Assembly (NCBI RefSeq): GCF_020184175.1
Contig: NC_065531.1
Coordinates: 32,881,213 to 32,945,212 of the forward strand
Origin: Aphis gossypii
Lineage: Eukaryota > Arthropoda > Insecta > Hemiptera > Aphididae
Direction of reading: 5' to 3'
Length of the DNA: 64,000 nt
Positions 13,805-26,703 of this stretch are shown in pieces. Under the pieces are notes generated by a model that saw nothing but the letters and a program-made list of their open reading frames with translations, was not told the DNA's origin and did no database searches. How positions within the stretch are numbered: the first letter of the stretch is position 1; every line of letters begins with the position of its first letter. The position numbers and the translations under genes are program-made.

Positions 13805-14311
13805 GATTGTTTGTGTAGAAGTAAAATCTCAATCGCATAACAACCTACCTTGAATTATAGTATTCTCTATAATGAACAAATATAAACAGGTAAGCATTTA
13901 ATCAGAAATATTACATAATGCTTACTTCATAATGATATATTAAACATACTAAAATATCATTATCAATAGACTATTAGTATAATATTTACTTTGTAGCTAA
14001 ATTAGGTACAATGTTTATGATTAATTTCATAACGTACCGTAGTAATAGTAATTGTTAAAGATTAACTAACTTTTAAAAGTCCTGCCATGTCGGACATGCT
14101 TTATCAACTGATAATTTTCAATATGTTTAAATATATAGGTATTTATCGCCGTTCACTTGTATTTCCCACACAAATAAAATAATACAGTACATACATCAAG
14201 AATTTGTAAAAAATGCATTGGTTGTTTATTAGTAATGCTTCTTTGAAATTGATTAGATTATTGTTCAATGATGAGTATTTTCCAATTTCATTGATAAAAT
14301 ATTAAAGTATA

Positions 14312-14632
14312 TTGAAATTAATTATGAAGTTGGTTATAGAACCAAGTTTTCGTAAACTTATAATTTATTTATTGATAAGCAAGCTAATAAACTTTAGGCA
14401 AAATTTAGTTTCCAATTTAGTTTTTTTTCTACTCTTCTTAATTATTTCCATTTTTCACTTTCATTTTCAGATAATCATACCAAGGTTGTATAAAGAACCA
14501 GTGGATTATTTAGAGATGGGATGTGATGGATGGATAGACTACCATTCAATATTTTTATCATGCTTTGAATTTCAAGAAATTATCTATTTATATTTGGCAT
14601 TTGGATATTTTTTAATATACATAATCATTTGA
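14312..14632 (+). pseudogene. orphan 106-codon frame in the intergenic part of the array units
   Basis: Unit B has an open frame here with a Phe/Ile/Leu-rich N-terminal part and the motif Y-L-E-M-G-C-D-G-W-I-D-Y. Units A (about 7561-7890) and C (about 27211-27510) carry the same DNA, but with stops: in A the Trp codon of G-W-I-D-Y is TGA, and in C a TAA occurs in the later E-I-I-Y stretch. An acceptor-like TTTTCAG lies just before the conserved part. It may be a relic exon of an unrecognised gene or chance; function unknown. Confidence 0.25.
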
Positions 14633-15179
14633 GTCCATATTAGGTGAACGATCATATTCGAGTAAATTAGACTAGATAATATACACTACTGAGAATTGGA
14701 CAACTAAAAACAAAACAATATTGTGGGTCTTTTACGTAGGAGGCCATTTCACAGTGGATATATCGGTGGTCTTATATTTTACTCATATCATACGGCCTAT
14801 CTTAATTTTATGTTGACAACAAAAATTAAAGTAATTATTCATATAATAAAATAAATCAATATTTGGTGGTTGTACAATAATTTATGTTATAATTAGATTT
14901 ATCTTGAACATTAATTTTTTATTAATAATAATGGCCAACATAATTACAATTATTTTTTAAGTAATTTTAAATACAAGTAGCACTGGTGAATGGTAATAGA
15001 TACATTTATATTTAATAATTACTATATATTTGTATAATTAATAATTATTAAGAACACAACTTCATGATACATAATAAATCAAATAATAAAGTTTACTTAT
15101 TATTATATTTAATGTCTATCCTCAAATAAAAATGTCATATATTTAAATTTTTCAGATTACTAAGAATAATATTTATGTG

Positions 15180-16031
15180 TAAAGCCCGGATTTGTATGTT
15201 TTTGCATATTTTTTTCCTTTTCACTTTTAATATTTTTGTATATAATCTTCACGAATCACACTAATTGGAATTCACTGTTTCATTTTTATTTTGCATATTT
15301 TTGCATTTTTGACCGTTAATACATATGTGTTGCATATTTCAATAAATTCGCTGTCGCTAAAAAAAATTTGGCCGTTAGAACGTGGAATTAGCGACACTGT
15401 TTAATCTTAATTTAAAATACTTATTTTATGTAAAATATTTTATATACATTAGAAATAGTTGAGGTAATGCAAGAAATTGTTCATCTGATGTAATCTAATC
15501 GTTATACCGTCATTATAGGTGTAATACATTTAATTTTATAATACATATAGTTGTTATATATAGTTCTAAGAACTATCAAGATCTAATTATTTTAAGCTCT
15601 TTTAAATTTGCCTCAATAACTTCAGTTGATTGTGAACGATCAATTTCGATATATAATCATTTATTAACAAATAGACGGCATAGTTTTACCAAAAAAAACT
15701 TGTATATCATTTAATAATTAATTTTAACAAAAAAAAAAAATAAAAGCACATTTTGAGTTGTATATTTTCTTTGATTTTTAAGCAGTAATATTTATGTATT
15801 TATTTACACGTGTTATTATTTATACATTTATATTTCATAATATTTTATCATCTTATATTGTTTTCATACCTACTTATTACAATTTGAATTTTTAAATATA
15901 AATTTTGTAAATGCATATTTGTTGTTTAAATTAATGAATTTCACTGTATATTTGTTGCATATTTTAATGATTTTTACTGCATATTAGTTGCATATTTTAA
16001 TGATTTTTACTGCATATAAATCCGGGCTCTA
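15180..16031. mobile_element. 852-bp non-autonomous hAT-like element (MITE)
   Basis: The ends form a 19-bp imperfect terminal inverted repeat: TAAAGCCCGGATTTGTATG on the left, and TAGAGCCCGGATTTATATG as the reverse complement of the right end. It is flanked by an 8-bp target duplication, TTTATGTG (15172-15179) and CTTATGTG (16032-16039). Array units A and B carry the empty site CTTATCTG followed by TTATACATG. The interior is AT-rich, with GCATATTT repeats near both ends, and has no long reading frame. An 8-bp duplication fits the hAT superfamily. It lies in the 3' flank of gene C, about 90 bp beyond the stop codon. Confidence 0.82.
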
Positions 16032-16120
16032 CTTATGTGTTATACATGAATAATGTAAAAATTAAAGTAATTAATTCTTTTAGACTATTACATAAACCAA
16101 AAAACCTATATATCCAAATT

Positions 16121-19100
16121 TTAAGAATTATTAGGTTTCTTAACGATTAATTTCAATTCTTTTTCATTTGAAATTGAATCATCGTATGTATTAAATTTTT
16201 GTATTTCTGATGTTCCGAAAAATATGTAAATTAATCCAGTACCTATGCATATTGCTCCAGACAAATGAAATACTTTACACCATTGACTCAATGTTTGCTG
16301 AAAAAAAAATCATACATTAAAGTATATAATTATTTATTCATTTGTGTACTGAAAACCTAAATAATAATTCACCAAACTTAATAGTTAGGTTTAAATTTTA
16401 ATACACGATGTATGCTTATTTTTAGTTTTGACCATTCTTGAAATTTTTTCAATAATTATAACACACGTTTAAATATTACCTTAACTAATAAATTATTTAC
16501 TGGTTATAATAACTAGAAAAGTATTTACATAGGAGGATATCGTGGGGGACATACTTGGAGGGGCTTCAGCCCCCCTTAGAGTGTTATCACATTACACCAG
16601 ACGTCAAAATAGAAAAATGTGTGTTTCAATATTTGATATTTATAATTTTTATTTCATTTTGTTGGGATACGAGAATGGTCTGGAATATTCACGGCTTATC
16701 ATTGTTTGTCAACATAAATTGAAAAATAAATATCTAAACCTATTGATACCAAAATTATAATTAATATTTTTTCTCAAAGCAATAGGTTTATAAAATTAAA
16801 ATTAAAATAGCGTGGTCAATTGGGTACTCACTACCCACTGCTGTTGTACATAAGGTACCGTACGGATCAGGTTATAGGAGTGTTAAATTTGAATCCAATG
16901 ATAGCCTATAGGTATTATTGTATACTACGAAAAAAGATTCTGAACGGAGATAATAGATCATTTGTGAGCCTAGGATATAATACATAAAATATATTATATT
17001 TTAAGTTAGGTATGAATATGGTGGTTTATGTTTCAAGTTACTAGGACTAGTAATTTTTAACTGTAACAAAAATTATAATTATTTGATAGTAGGTAAATCG
17101 TCATATTTTACGAGTAAATTTTAGATTTTATAAAAATTTAAGCTAAAGATAACATTTTTTTAATTGGTCAACGTTCGGGTTCTTATTATTATTATAGGTA
17201 TTAAATTTTCAACTCTTAGCTACTTACACAAACATTTTTATAAACTGTAACTACAAAATAATTTGTAAATATTCATGATATTGACGGATTTTTGTGAAAA
17301 TCTATACTTCAAAATCTAATAAAAAAAATATATGTGAAAATGTAATCTAATAATTTTTAAATCACAATAAGACTAAAGTATGAGGAGCTTTATTAAAATA
17401 TCAAGTATTATTACTTGACCGAAAAAATGGTTTTGATATTTATTAAAAAAATAAAAAACTAAACAAAAATGAATAATTCAAATGTCTATAAATAACATTG
17501 AAATGAGCGAAATATTTTGAAAATTAAATCGTGTAAAGAAAATGCCAATTTTAATAACTGGTGAAATTTTCAAACATCTACGATTTTTAATTTTTGAATA
17601 GTAACAAATAGATACTTAAAATCGTTAAAGGATAAATCGTATATAGAATAAACCTATCGATACGCGATTTTGTAAAAACTTAAAATTCAATCGCTCATAA
17701 CATTTTTCCTTTAATGACGCTTCGAGTATGCTCTATAGCTATTTGTAGGAAAATGTATGGAAAACTTTATGTTGAATTTTTCAATCTTATATATAAATAA
17801 AAAAACATTTTATGAATTTTCAACTACAAAATTACTTGTAAATTTTCTCGATTTATACATATTTCGTAAAGATTTGAACTTAAAGCCTTTATAAAAAAAT
17901 TGTTATTTTCGTTTTTTTCTTACAATATCATTATTCTGAAAAATACGTTTAGGGTATACGGTTAAATATTTAAATTTATTATTTAAGAGCGTTTATAGGA
18001 GGGAGCGTCGAATGTTCAAATATCCCCCAAAATTAAAAATAAGACAATTTTAAGATATATATTGTGAATTAAACTTAATGTATATCTAGAAAAAAATCCT
18101 TTCCGCAAATATTTCCTACCTACGCCCATTATTATTATTATTATTATTACAGTAAACAGCACTATAAAACTATGTACTAAAAAATTTTATTGAAAACGAC
18201 ATGTTATTTGCAAATTAAACACTAGTGATTAATGAACTCATTTTAATCTCAAGTCATCATATAGGTAAGATAAAAAAAAATCACCTGGTGTAAGGTAAAA
18301 TAACCAACAATTAAGGGTGAAATGAATCCAGAAGTAGAGCCAACAGTTCCAGTAATTCCTAGAATCACTCCTACAAAAAAAAAAAAATAATAATAAAAAT
18401 ATTTCATATTACAATAAAACAATATTATAAAATTGATAGATGATATTTATTATAAACTATATATCTATATGAATTCCTTCAAGAATTCCAGTCAAAAAGA
18501 TTCTTTCATTGTGTATAATAAGTTCTAAACTAAAATAAATGAATTAGCAAGAAAGAGTTTGTACCATTAAATATTTGATAAACAATTTAAATTTATTTAA
18601 ATAATGTACCTGCATAGTTTGGAGCAATGTCCACTATTGCAGCAAGTGTCCCAGAAGATACTGCACCGTTTACGGCAGTCGCGCTAAAAAGCATGATTAT
18701 TGCAACCAATGAATTACATCCAGAATAGCAAAGACCCAAAATGAAAAACCCTTGTAAAATATTACCTATATCCAATATGTACATAATATAAAACAATAAT
18801 TAATTAGGTGTAAGACTTTAATATTTTAAAAACTAATTATTTTCTATTAAATTTCTTACCAAAGCATGTCGCCAACTTTCGTACATTGGTCAGAGACATT
18901 TTTTGAGATTTCACTAAATGATCACTTATCATACTATATCCAAAAGCAAACACCCATCGTACAAAATGAGGCATTCCAGACCATAAACCTGTCTGAGAAA
19001 TGTTAGTTTTTACAGTTGTGATTGTTAATTTTCATGTTATACCTGTTTAACATTTAAACCTAAGACAAAGTTAAAATATGATGGAGCTTGAGCTGCAAGT

Positions 19101-22100
19101 GTCAATAAACCCCAGATACCTCCAGCTTGAGTGACTAAATTAATCCACACTACTTTGGATGAAAGAATTGATTTCCAAGGTATCGGTAACTGCAACAATA
19201 TTCAAATAATAGTATAAAATAACACTAAGTAACAAAATAATAAAGTTATTTTTTTTTATTTAATTTAGTAGTGGTTATAAGCATTAAAAATAATTTATAA
19301 TGATATTTTATCTAAATCATTTTGGAATATTAATAAGGGAAAACGTTATGTATCAATCATAATATAATCTAAATAGAATATAGATAGTCATAAATATTAA
19401 CATACATTTTAAATAACTGTAGGAACTTTATCTATTATTTTAACTATCATTTTTCTTACCGGTTTTGATCTAGTTTGTATGGTTTTACCAAGGCAATTTT
19501 CTATATATGTTCTTTCTCTTATACTGATAGTAGGGTGTTTGGCAGGAGTATCATAGACTAGTAAAATCCAACAAATAGCCCACAATAGACCTAGTCCTCC
19601 GCTAACATAAAATACACTCTCCCAACCAAACGAAGCGATAAGATATCCACACATGATATATGTTACTGCTGTACCGACCGAACTTCCTTTGCAAATAACA
19701 AAAAATAAAATATATGAATACCAGAACATATGTCATTACATGTATACATGTATATATATGGTTATTATAGTAAAAATGAAACCTTAAGGTTGTAAAATCA
19801 CACCAACTTATTTCAACTAAACAAGCATGCACAATAATAATTAATAATATTTTTATAATGTACTAGCTGACCCCGTGCACTTCGTTGCCCGTTAAAAATG
19901 CCAATTCTATATAATATGATTCAAATTTTGATTAATTTATTATTTAATATTTGGATTTACGGTGTTCAAAACTTAGACATTTTCATTGACCGTTTTGATT
20001 CTCAAAAATCTTGTGAAAACACCACTTTAATATGCGAATTTTGTAAAATGTTTTCTTATTGCACACTAAATTTGTGGTACGATTATACGAATGTACCGTG
20101 TAAATTGCAAGCATCGATCTATCATTGTTCAGGCTCTACGTTTATCAGTCAGTGAGTTACTCAAGTAATAATACGAGTATTATAGTCGTTCTGCTTACCG
20201 TTGCCGTGAGACTCTCTTATGATTATGTGAGCAGTACCTATATTATCATGTAGGCAATTTTATAATTTCTAACACTAAGTTTCAAAGTTATATCATTTTT
20301 TTTTTTTTTACTACGATGAGTAAAATACAATAATGTGCCATCTTGTGGTTTTCATGTTGTTGCTTGTTGGTAAATCAATAAAACTTGCTATAACTTGTTA
20401 TGTTAGTCTATTGCTGTGAATTTGAAATTTACAGTAGACATTGACTTATTTCACTAATTCTTATTTTTGTTGTTATGGTTTCAACAAAATATAACAACAG
20501 GTCTTTAACTATTATATTCAATCATAATCAATAGCGACATTAATATAGTTTATTTTCTTGCTGGACTGCAGTGACAGTTGTTGTTGTTTTTTTACATCCA
20601 GATTCCGAACTTTTCTGGTGGATTTTCCTAAAATTGTATTACATTAGCACCTTCTCCTGCGACCAATAGGAGCGAATCGTCAGTGAAAAATGTTACTTAC
20701 ATTTAATTTCTATAAATTATTCACATTGTACATATAGGTAAATTAAACTTATCAATATGTTTATACATTATCTAAGTGTCTACAAATATTAAATTAAACA
20801 TCTAGATTATACAATATCATAATGCAAGATATATGTATCTTTGATACATCAGCTACATGATACATTTATATTTTCAATTGAATTTTATTAATTATTAAAC
20901 GTAAATTACACAATACACTACAGTACAAAAAAAAAAAATAATAATAAAAATATTTCATATTACAATAAAACAATATTATAAAATTGATAGATGATATTTA
21001 TTATAAACTATATATCTATATGAATTCCTTCAATAATTCCTGTCAAAAAGATTCTTTCATTGTGTTTAATAAGTTCTAAACTAAAATAAATGAATTAGTA
21101 AGAAAGAGTTTGTACCATTAAATATTTGATAAACAATTTAAATTTATTTAAATAATGTACCTGCATAGTTTGGAGCAATGTCCACTATTGCAGCAAGTGT
21201 CCCAGAAGATACTGCACCGTTTACGGCAGTCGCGCTAAAAAGCATGATTATTGCAACCAATGAATTACATCCAGAATAGCAAAGACCCAAAATGAAAAAC
21301 CCTTGTAAAATATTTCCTATATCCAATATATACATAATATAAAACAATATGTAATTAGCTGTAAGACTTTAATATTTTAAAAACTAATTAATTTCTATTA
21401 CATTTCTTACCAAAGCATGTCGCCAACTTTCGTACATTGGTCAGAGACATTTTTTGAGATTTCACTAAATGATCACTTATCATGCTATATCCAAAAGCAA
21501 ACACCCATCGTACAAAATGAGGCATTCCAGACCATAAACCTGTCTGAGAAATGTTAGTTTTTACAGTTGTGATTGTTAATTTTCATGTTATACCTGTTTA
21601 ACATTTAAACCTAAGACAAAGTTAAAATATGATGGAGCTTGAGCTGCAAGTGTCAATAAACCCCAGATACCTCCAGCTTGAGTGACTAAATTAATCCACA
21701 CTACTTTGGATGAAAGAATTGATTTCCAAGGTATCGGTAACTGCAACAATATTCAAATAATAGTATAAAATAACACTAAGTAACAAAATAATAAAGTTAT
21801 TTTTTTTTATTTAATTTAGTAGTGGTTATAAGCATTAAAAATAATTTATAATGATATTTTATCTAAATCATTTTGGAATATTAATAAGGGAAAACGTTAT
21901 GTATCAATCATAATATAATCTAAATAGAATATAGATAGTCATAAATATTAACATACATTTTAAATAACTGTAGGAACTTTATCTATTATTTTAACTATCA
22001 TTTTTCTTACCGGTTTTGATCTAGTTTGTATGGTTTTACCAAGGCAATTTTCTATATATGTTCTTTCTCTTATACTGATAGTAGGGTGTTTGGCAGGAGT

Positions 22101-25100
22101 ATCATAGACTAGTAAAATCCAACAAATAGCCCACAATAGACCTAGTCCTCCGCTAACATAAAATACACTCTCCCAACCAAACGAAGCGATAAGATATCCA
22201 CACATGATATATGTTACTGCTGTACCGACCGAACTTCCTTTGCAAATAACAAAAAATAAAATATATGAATACCAGAACATATGTCATTACATGTATACAT
22301 GTATATATATATATGGTTATTATAGTAAAAATGAAACCTTAAGGTTGTAAAATCACACCAACTTATTTCAACTAAACAAGCATGCACAATAATAATTAAT
22401 AATATAATAATATTTTTATAATGTACTAGCTGACCCCGTGCACTTCGTTGCCCGTTAAAAATGCCAATTCTATATAATATGATTCGAATTTTGATTAATT
22501 TTTATTTAATATTCGGATTTACGGTGTTCAAAACTTAGACATTTTCATTGACCGTTTTGATTCTCAAAAAATCTTGTGAAAGCACCACTTTAATATGCGA
22601 ATTTTGTAAAATGTTTTCTTATTGCACACTTAATTTGTGGTACGATTATACGAATGTACCGTGTAAATTGCAAGCATCGATCTATCATTGTTCAGGCTCT
22701 ACGTTTATCAGTCAGTGAGTTACTCAAGTAATAATACGAGTATTATAGTCGTTCTGCTTACCGTTGCCGTGAGACTCTCTTATGATTATGTGAGCAGTAC
22801 CTATATTATCATGTAGGCAATTTTATAATTTCTAACACTAAGTTTCAAAGTTATATCATTTTTTTTTTTTTTACTACGATGAGTAAAATACAATAATGTG
22901 CCATCTTGTGGTTTTCATGTTGTTGCTTGTTGGTAAATCAATAAAACTTGCTATAACTTGTTATGTTAGTCTATTGCTGTGAATTTGAAATTTACAGTAG
23001 ACATTGACTTATTTCACTAATTCTTATTTTTGTTGTTATGGTTTCAACAAAATATAACAACAGGTCTTTAACTATTATATTCAATCATAATCAATAGCGA
23101 CATTAATATAGTTTATTTTCTTGCTGGACTGCAGTGACAGTTGTTGTTGTTTTTTTACATCCAGATTCCGAACTTTTCTGGTGGATTTTCCTAAAATTGT
23201 ATTACATTAGCACCTTCTCCTGCGACCAATAGGAGCGAATCGTCAGTGAAAAATGTTACTTACATTTAATTTCTATAAATTATTCACATTGTACATATAG
23301 GTAAATTAAACTTATCAATATGTTTATACATTATCTAAGTGTCTACAAATATTAAATTAAACATCTAGATTATACAATATCATAATGCAAGATATATGTA
23401 TCTTTGATACATCAGCTACATGATACATTTATATTTTCAATTGAATTTTATTAATTATTAAACGTAAATTACACAATACACTACAGTACAAAAAAAAAAA
23501 AAACACAAAAAACAATAAACGTGTATTTAATCAAAAACAAAAGTATTTTTGTAATAAAGTATAATTGTAATCCGTAGATAAGTATAATACGATCACCTTA
23601 ATTTAGTTTTAGATTTTTCAATTTATCTTATCATTGTATAGTAAAACCCTGATTATACTTTGGTCCGCGAAATATTGTAGAAATAGTGAATACTTTCATT
23701 TTCAAGTAATCATGTTAAAATAATAAAATACAATTATAAAATAATTTGAAATTAACTAATCAATGAAAGATAATTATAATATAATTTTTTGAACTACCAA
23801 ACCTTTTCAAAATAATCACTAAAAACAAAAAAAAAGTTATTAATCAAATCAGAATAACTATTACATAAAACTAGTTTTTTTTACTAATTATAATATATTG
23901 TTAATTCAAAAATGTCAAGTGGCACTACTGCAGAGTACTCTTCCACTCTGTAATTCACGGTCATTTTAAAGTTTTAAACTGTTATAAAAATTACTGATTG
24001 TACAAACATCAATATATAGATTATAATTACGCTTTACGATAAAAAAAAATAAATAAATAACCTTAGACATCAAATAACTATTTTAGCATTTTATTGACAT
24101 GATTTGATTTTAATAATATTTAACTATTTTTTTTTTTTTTGTTATTTATAAATATTTTTATTATTCTACTATTTTTTTTTCAGTTTTTACTATTAACTAG
24201 ATAAAATTTAAAAATTTCGACAATTTATACAAGGTTTAAGATCTTTCTAAGTTATTTTAACAGCAATTAAAAAATAAACAAAAATCCTCTTAACATTATT
24301 TTTGTGAGTTACAGTTTATACCATGGAAGTTGTGGAAATGTATTTGTAGAATGAAAGCCGGAATAGTGAGGACAATATCTAGCACGTGGAAATGGTACTT
24401 TTGTGAAGAACACGAAACATGTGATTGCTCACCGATAACCACATCCTTACATACTAATCAATCAAGTACATACAATGACGTAGGTGGCCACACATTAGAT
24501 GTTATGTAAAATCTAGAACTTAAGCATTGCGTGATTTATATTTTGCTTATCTAATTCACGTTACCAAATTTATTTATGTATTTACTGATTTCATTTAACT
24601 GTGATTTTCGTTATTTTATTTGTTTATTTTGCTACATGAAAAATTTACTTTTATACCATATACACATACTACAATAGGTATATATAATTGTATTATTATT
24701 TATTGTTATTTACAGTATGATTCAAAGAGAAGAAGGGGGTTTAGTTTGTTTAGCCCAAAACAAAATTTTTAAATATTATTATTTAATTATATGATTATCT
24801 TGCCATTCAAACTAGTTTAGATAAATTTAAAATTAAATGACAATGGTTCAGTCAAATAGTTTTAAAAGCAAAAAAGACACTGCTACATTTATTACCTATG
24901 ATAAATAATCATAAGTGTAATTTTAGTTCAAATAGCATATATATTAAATGCATGTGACATTCGTAGACGATGTGGTGTAAAACGCTCGTGGTCCGCTACA
25001 TTATAATACCATCTTAAATTTAAAGTAATAAATAAATCATTAATTAATATCGCCCGTAAAATTTAATAAAATGTTCTTTAAACTTTTTTAAATTTTTATT

Positions 25101-26703
25101 TTTATGACAATTGATATTGAAAAAATTATACACTAGGACATTTTTTTTTAATTTAATACAAAATCTCAAATAAATTTTCCCTATATCTTAATAAAAAATA
25201 TTAAAAATACATAGTCACAATTTGCTTATACGAATTTTAAATTCAAATTTGTACGTAAGTATTCATTTAAACAATAAATAACGATGTTAATTGTTTTGTT
25301 ATAAATTTCACTAAAGGCATTAACATTTATTTTAAGATATTATTATCTATTTATGCTAACGAAACTATTTTTACTATTTTATGGTATTTACTCAAAGATA
25401 CTATCACATTTTGAGTTGTACAGGTTAATAAAATATATTATTAATTATTTATATAGAGATATATTATAATAATTAAATACTAATAGTAGGTATATAAATG
25501 TAATATTTTCGGAAAACATATAATATAAACCTACCATAATGCTAAAAGTAAAATAAATGACTTTTATAGTTATACCAAAAAAAACATATCGTGATATATT
25601 ATATACTTAATGATATAGGGCATAGACCATCACCACTCAGAATCTTTTTTCGTATTAATACATTTAAATTTAACATAACCATTATAGTGACCCACTCGAC
25701 ACCTAATATACAGCAAAACGGCACCCATTTGAATGTCTTTTATAATAGTTATCGTGATTAATAATTATTTGTTTGATTGAGTATTTCAGTTCTCTATCAT
25801 ACCATACATTGTAATATATTAATATATTTAGATCTTCAAGTGTACACCTCCTTTGAAAAAAATTTTAAAATTTTAAATTACCTAGGTATGCTGAAACAAA
25901 TCGACTTCTCTCGTGTGGTGGTATCCATTTAGCAGTCATTGTATGCATTGAAGACCACGCAGCACCCTAATAAAAATAGTAAAATAAAAAATATGTATTG
26001 TTAATTTTAAAAAAGAAAGTCTTACGGATATAAGTCCTTGAATAATTCTAACTAACACGAGTGCTTTATAGTTGAATTTTGCAGATGCAGGTACTGCAAA
26101 AGACAATACAGCTGCCACACCGTTGCTGATACCAAAAACGGTTTTTGTACCATATCGTTGTGCCAAAACTCCACCTGGTATTTGCATGATTACATGTAAT
26201 GTGAAAAATGCACCCAGTATTGAATTTTGCTGATATTCGTCCCATTCAAATTTATTATCCTTTATAAATTAAACATAATAATAATAAACAAAATACTAAT
26301 GATTAATGATTTTGAGAATATCCATATATATAGACAATAAATCACAATTGGTCGCCATTTTAAACACGAAATTCTAGCTTTTAGATATTAGATCACAATA
26401 AAGTTATTATAATTATAAATATTATTTACATTTAGATCCACTGAAGATATTTGTGCAATAGAATTGTTTAACTTCAACGATTCGGTGTGCCTAAGACACT
26501 CATATATAATCGTAACATTAGTTTTCGATATTGAATGTTTAATCATTGAAACGATGGCTATATTAATATTCATTCGAAACATGTAATTAATAGCAAATCC
26601 CCAGAAAGTCATGTACCATAGAATTGTCCGTTCTGGAATATTATTAATTAATAAGTACATAAATATATTTAAAATCAAAATTAAAATTTTACTTACTCTC
26701 CAT
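16121..26703 (-). CDS. SLC17-family MFS carrier, array gene C, with exons 5-8 present twice
   Basis: Minus-strand exons: 26703-26697, 26632-26430, 26259-26026, 25966-25882. A first cassette follows (exons 5-8: 22237-22011, 21740-21594, 21543-21411, 21316-21161), then a second cassette (19686-19460, 19189-19043, 18992-18860, 18765-18610), then 18370-18285 and 16297-16121 (TAA stop). All borders are GT/AG. With one cassette the protein is 484 aa. Each cassette is 663 nt (221 codons) and is entered and left in phase 1, so splicing through both gives an in-frame 705-aa protein with a repeated membrane block. The two cassettes encode the same residues; the changes I see are synonymous. The tail stops directly after K-K-P-N-N-S. 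Motifs are as in gene A: R22-M-N-I-N-I-A, G-G-V-L-A-Q-R-Y-G-T-K and I-P-P-H-E-R-S-R-F. Exon 4 reads A-W-S-S-M-H, with Ser where A and B have Pro. A hAT-like element lies just beyond the stop codon. The duplication could also be an assembly artefact. Confidence 0.83.
18372..20933. repeat. intragenic tandem duplication, copy 1 (downstream cassette of gene C)
   Basis: About 2.56 kb holding exons 8, 7, 6 and 5 of gene C (plus-strand order) and an inserted dispersed repeat. It is repeated almost base for base at 20934-23486. The junction lies at TAC followed by a run of A; the same TAC-plus-poly(A) string occurs at both ends of the unit. Confidence 0.88.
19861..20714. mobile_element. dispersed-repeat insertion in gene C intron 4 (first copy)
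   Basis: The block begins TACTAGCTGACCCCGTGCAC and is absent from the same intron position in gene A, where the flanking sequences are directly continuous. The starting motif resembles a conserved end found in many insect interspersed repeats; I cannot assign a class. No coding capacity is visible beyond an 85-codon chance frame. Confidence 0.6.
20934..23486. repeat. intragenic tandem duplication, copy 2 (upstream cassette of gene C)
   Basis: Second copy of the exon 5-8 block. Differences from copy 1 are few: short-repeat length changes (an extra TA run near 22300, an extra ATA-rich insertion near 22405) and isolated substitutions. The exon substitutions that I see do not change the protein (GGT/GGA at the exon 7-8 junction, AGT/AGC in exon 7). 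Confidence 0.88.
22424..23277. mobile_element. dispersed-repeat insertion in gene C intron 4 (second copy)
   Basis: Near-identical copy of the 19861-20714 insertion, carried along by the exon 5-8 tandem duplication. The insertion therefore predates the duplication. Confidence 0.6.
24294..24509 (+). other. Trp/Cys-rich open stretch inside gene C intron 4
   Basis: The plus-strand frame is open from a TAA just upstream to a TAA at the end. It has an ATG at 24351 and the residues T-W-K-W-Y-F-C-E-E-H-E-T-C-D-C-S-P. The same DNA in gene A (about 5190-5380) has two separate single-base indels that break the frame, and unit B has lost it. It looks like a decayed or chance frame; I do not recognise the product. 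Confidence 0.2.

Larger units (their letters stand above)
8009..14751. repeat. tandem array unit B
   Basis: This is the second unit of the array, with gene B. Compared with A it lacks about 0.9 kb of intron 9 (junction near 9050) and about 1.6 kb of intron 4 (junction near 12815). The latter corresponds to A positions about 4450-6080, and both ends lie at similar CACCAACTT / CACCCACTT strings, so a deletion at short homology is likely. It has gained a 631-bp tandem duplication in intron 5. Confidence 0.85.

Noticed and set aside
16542..16760. 72-codon frame beginning M-G-D-I-L-G-G-A-S-A-P
   Set aside because: It lies in intron 9 of gene C within a repeat-like patch, and the homologous DNA in A and B does not keep the frame.
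19898..20155. 85-codon plus-strand frame inside the inserted repeat
   Set aside because: The second copy (about 22459-22716) breaks the frame by small indels despite near-identity, so it is not constrained.
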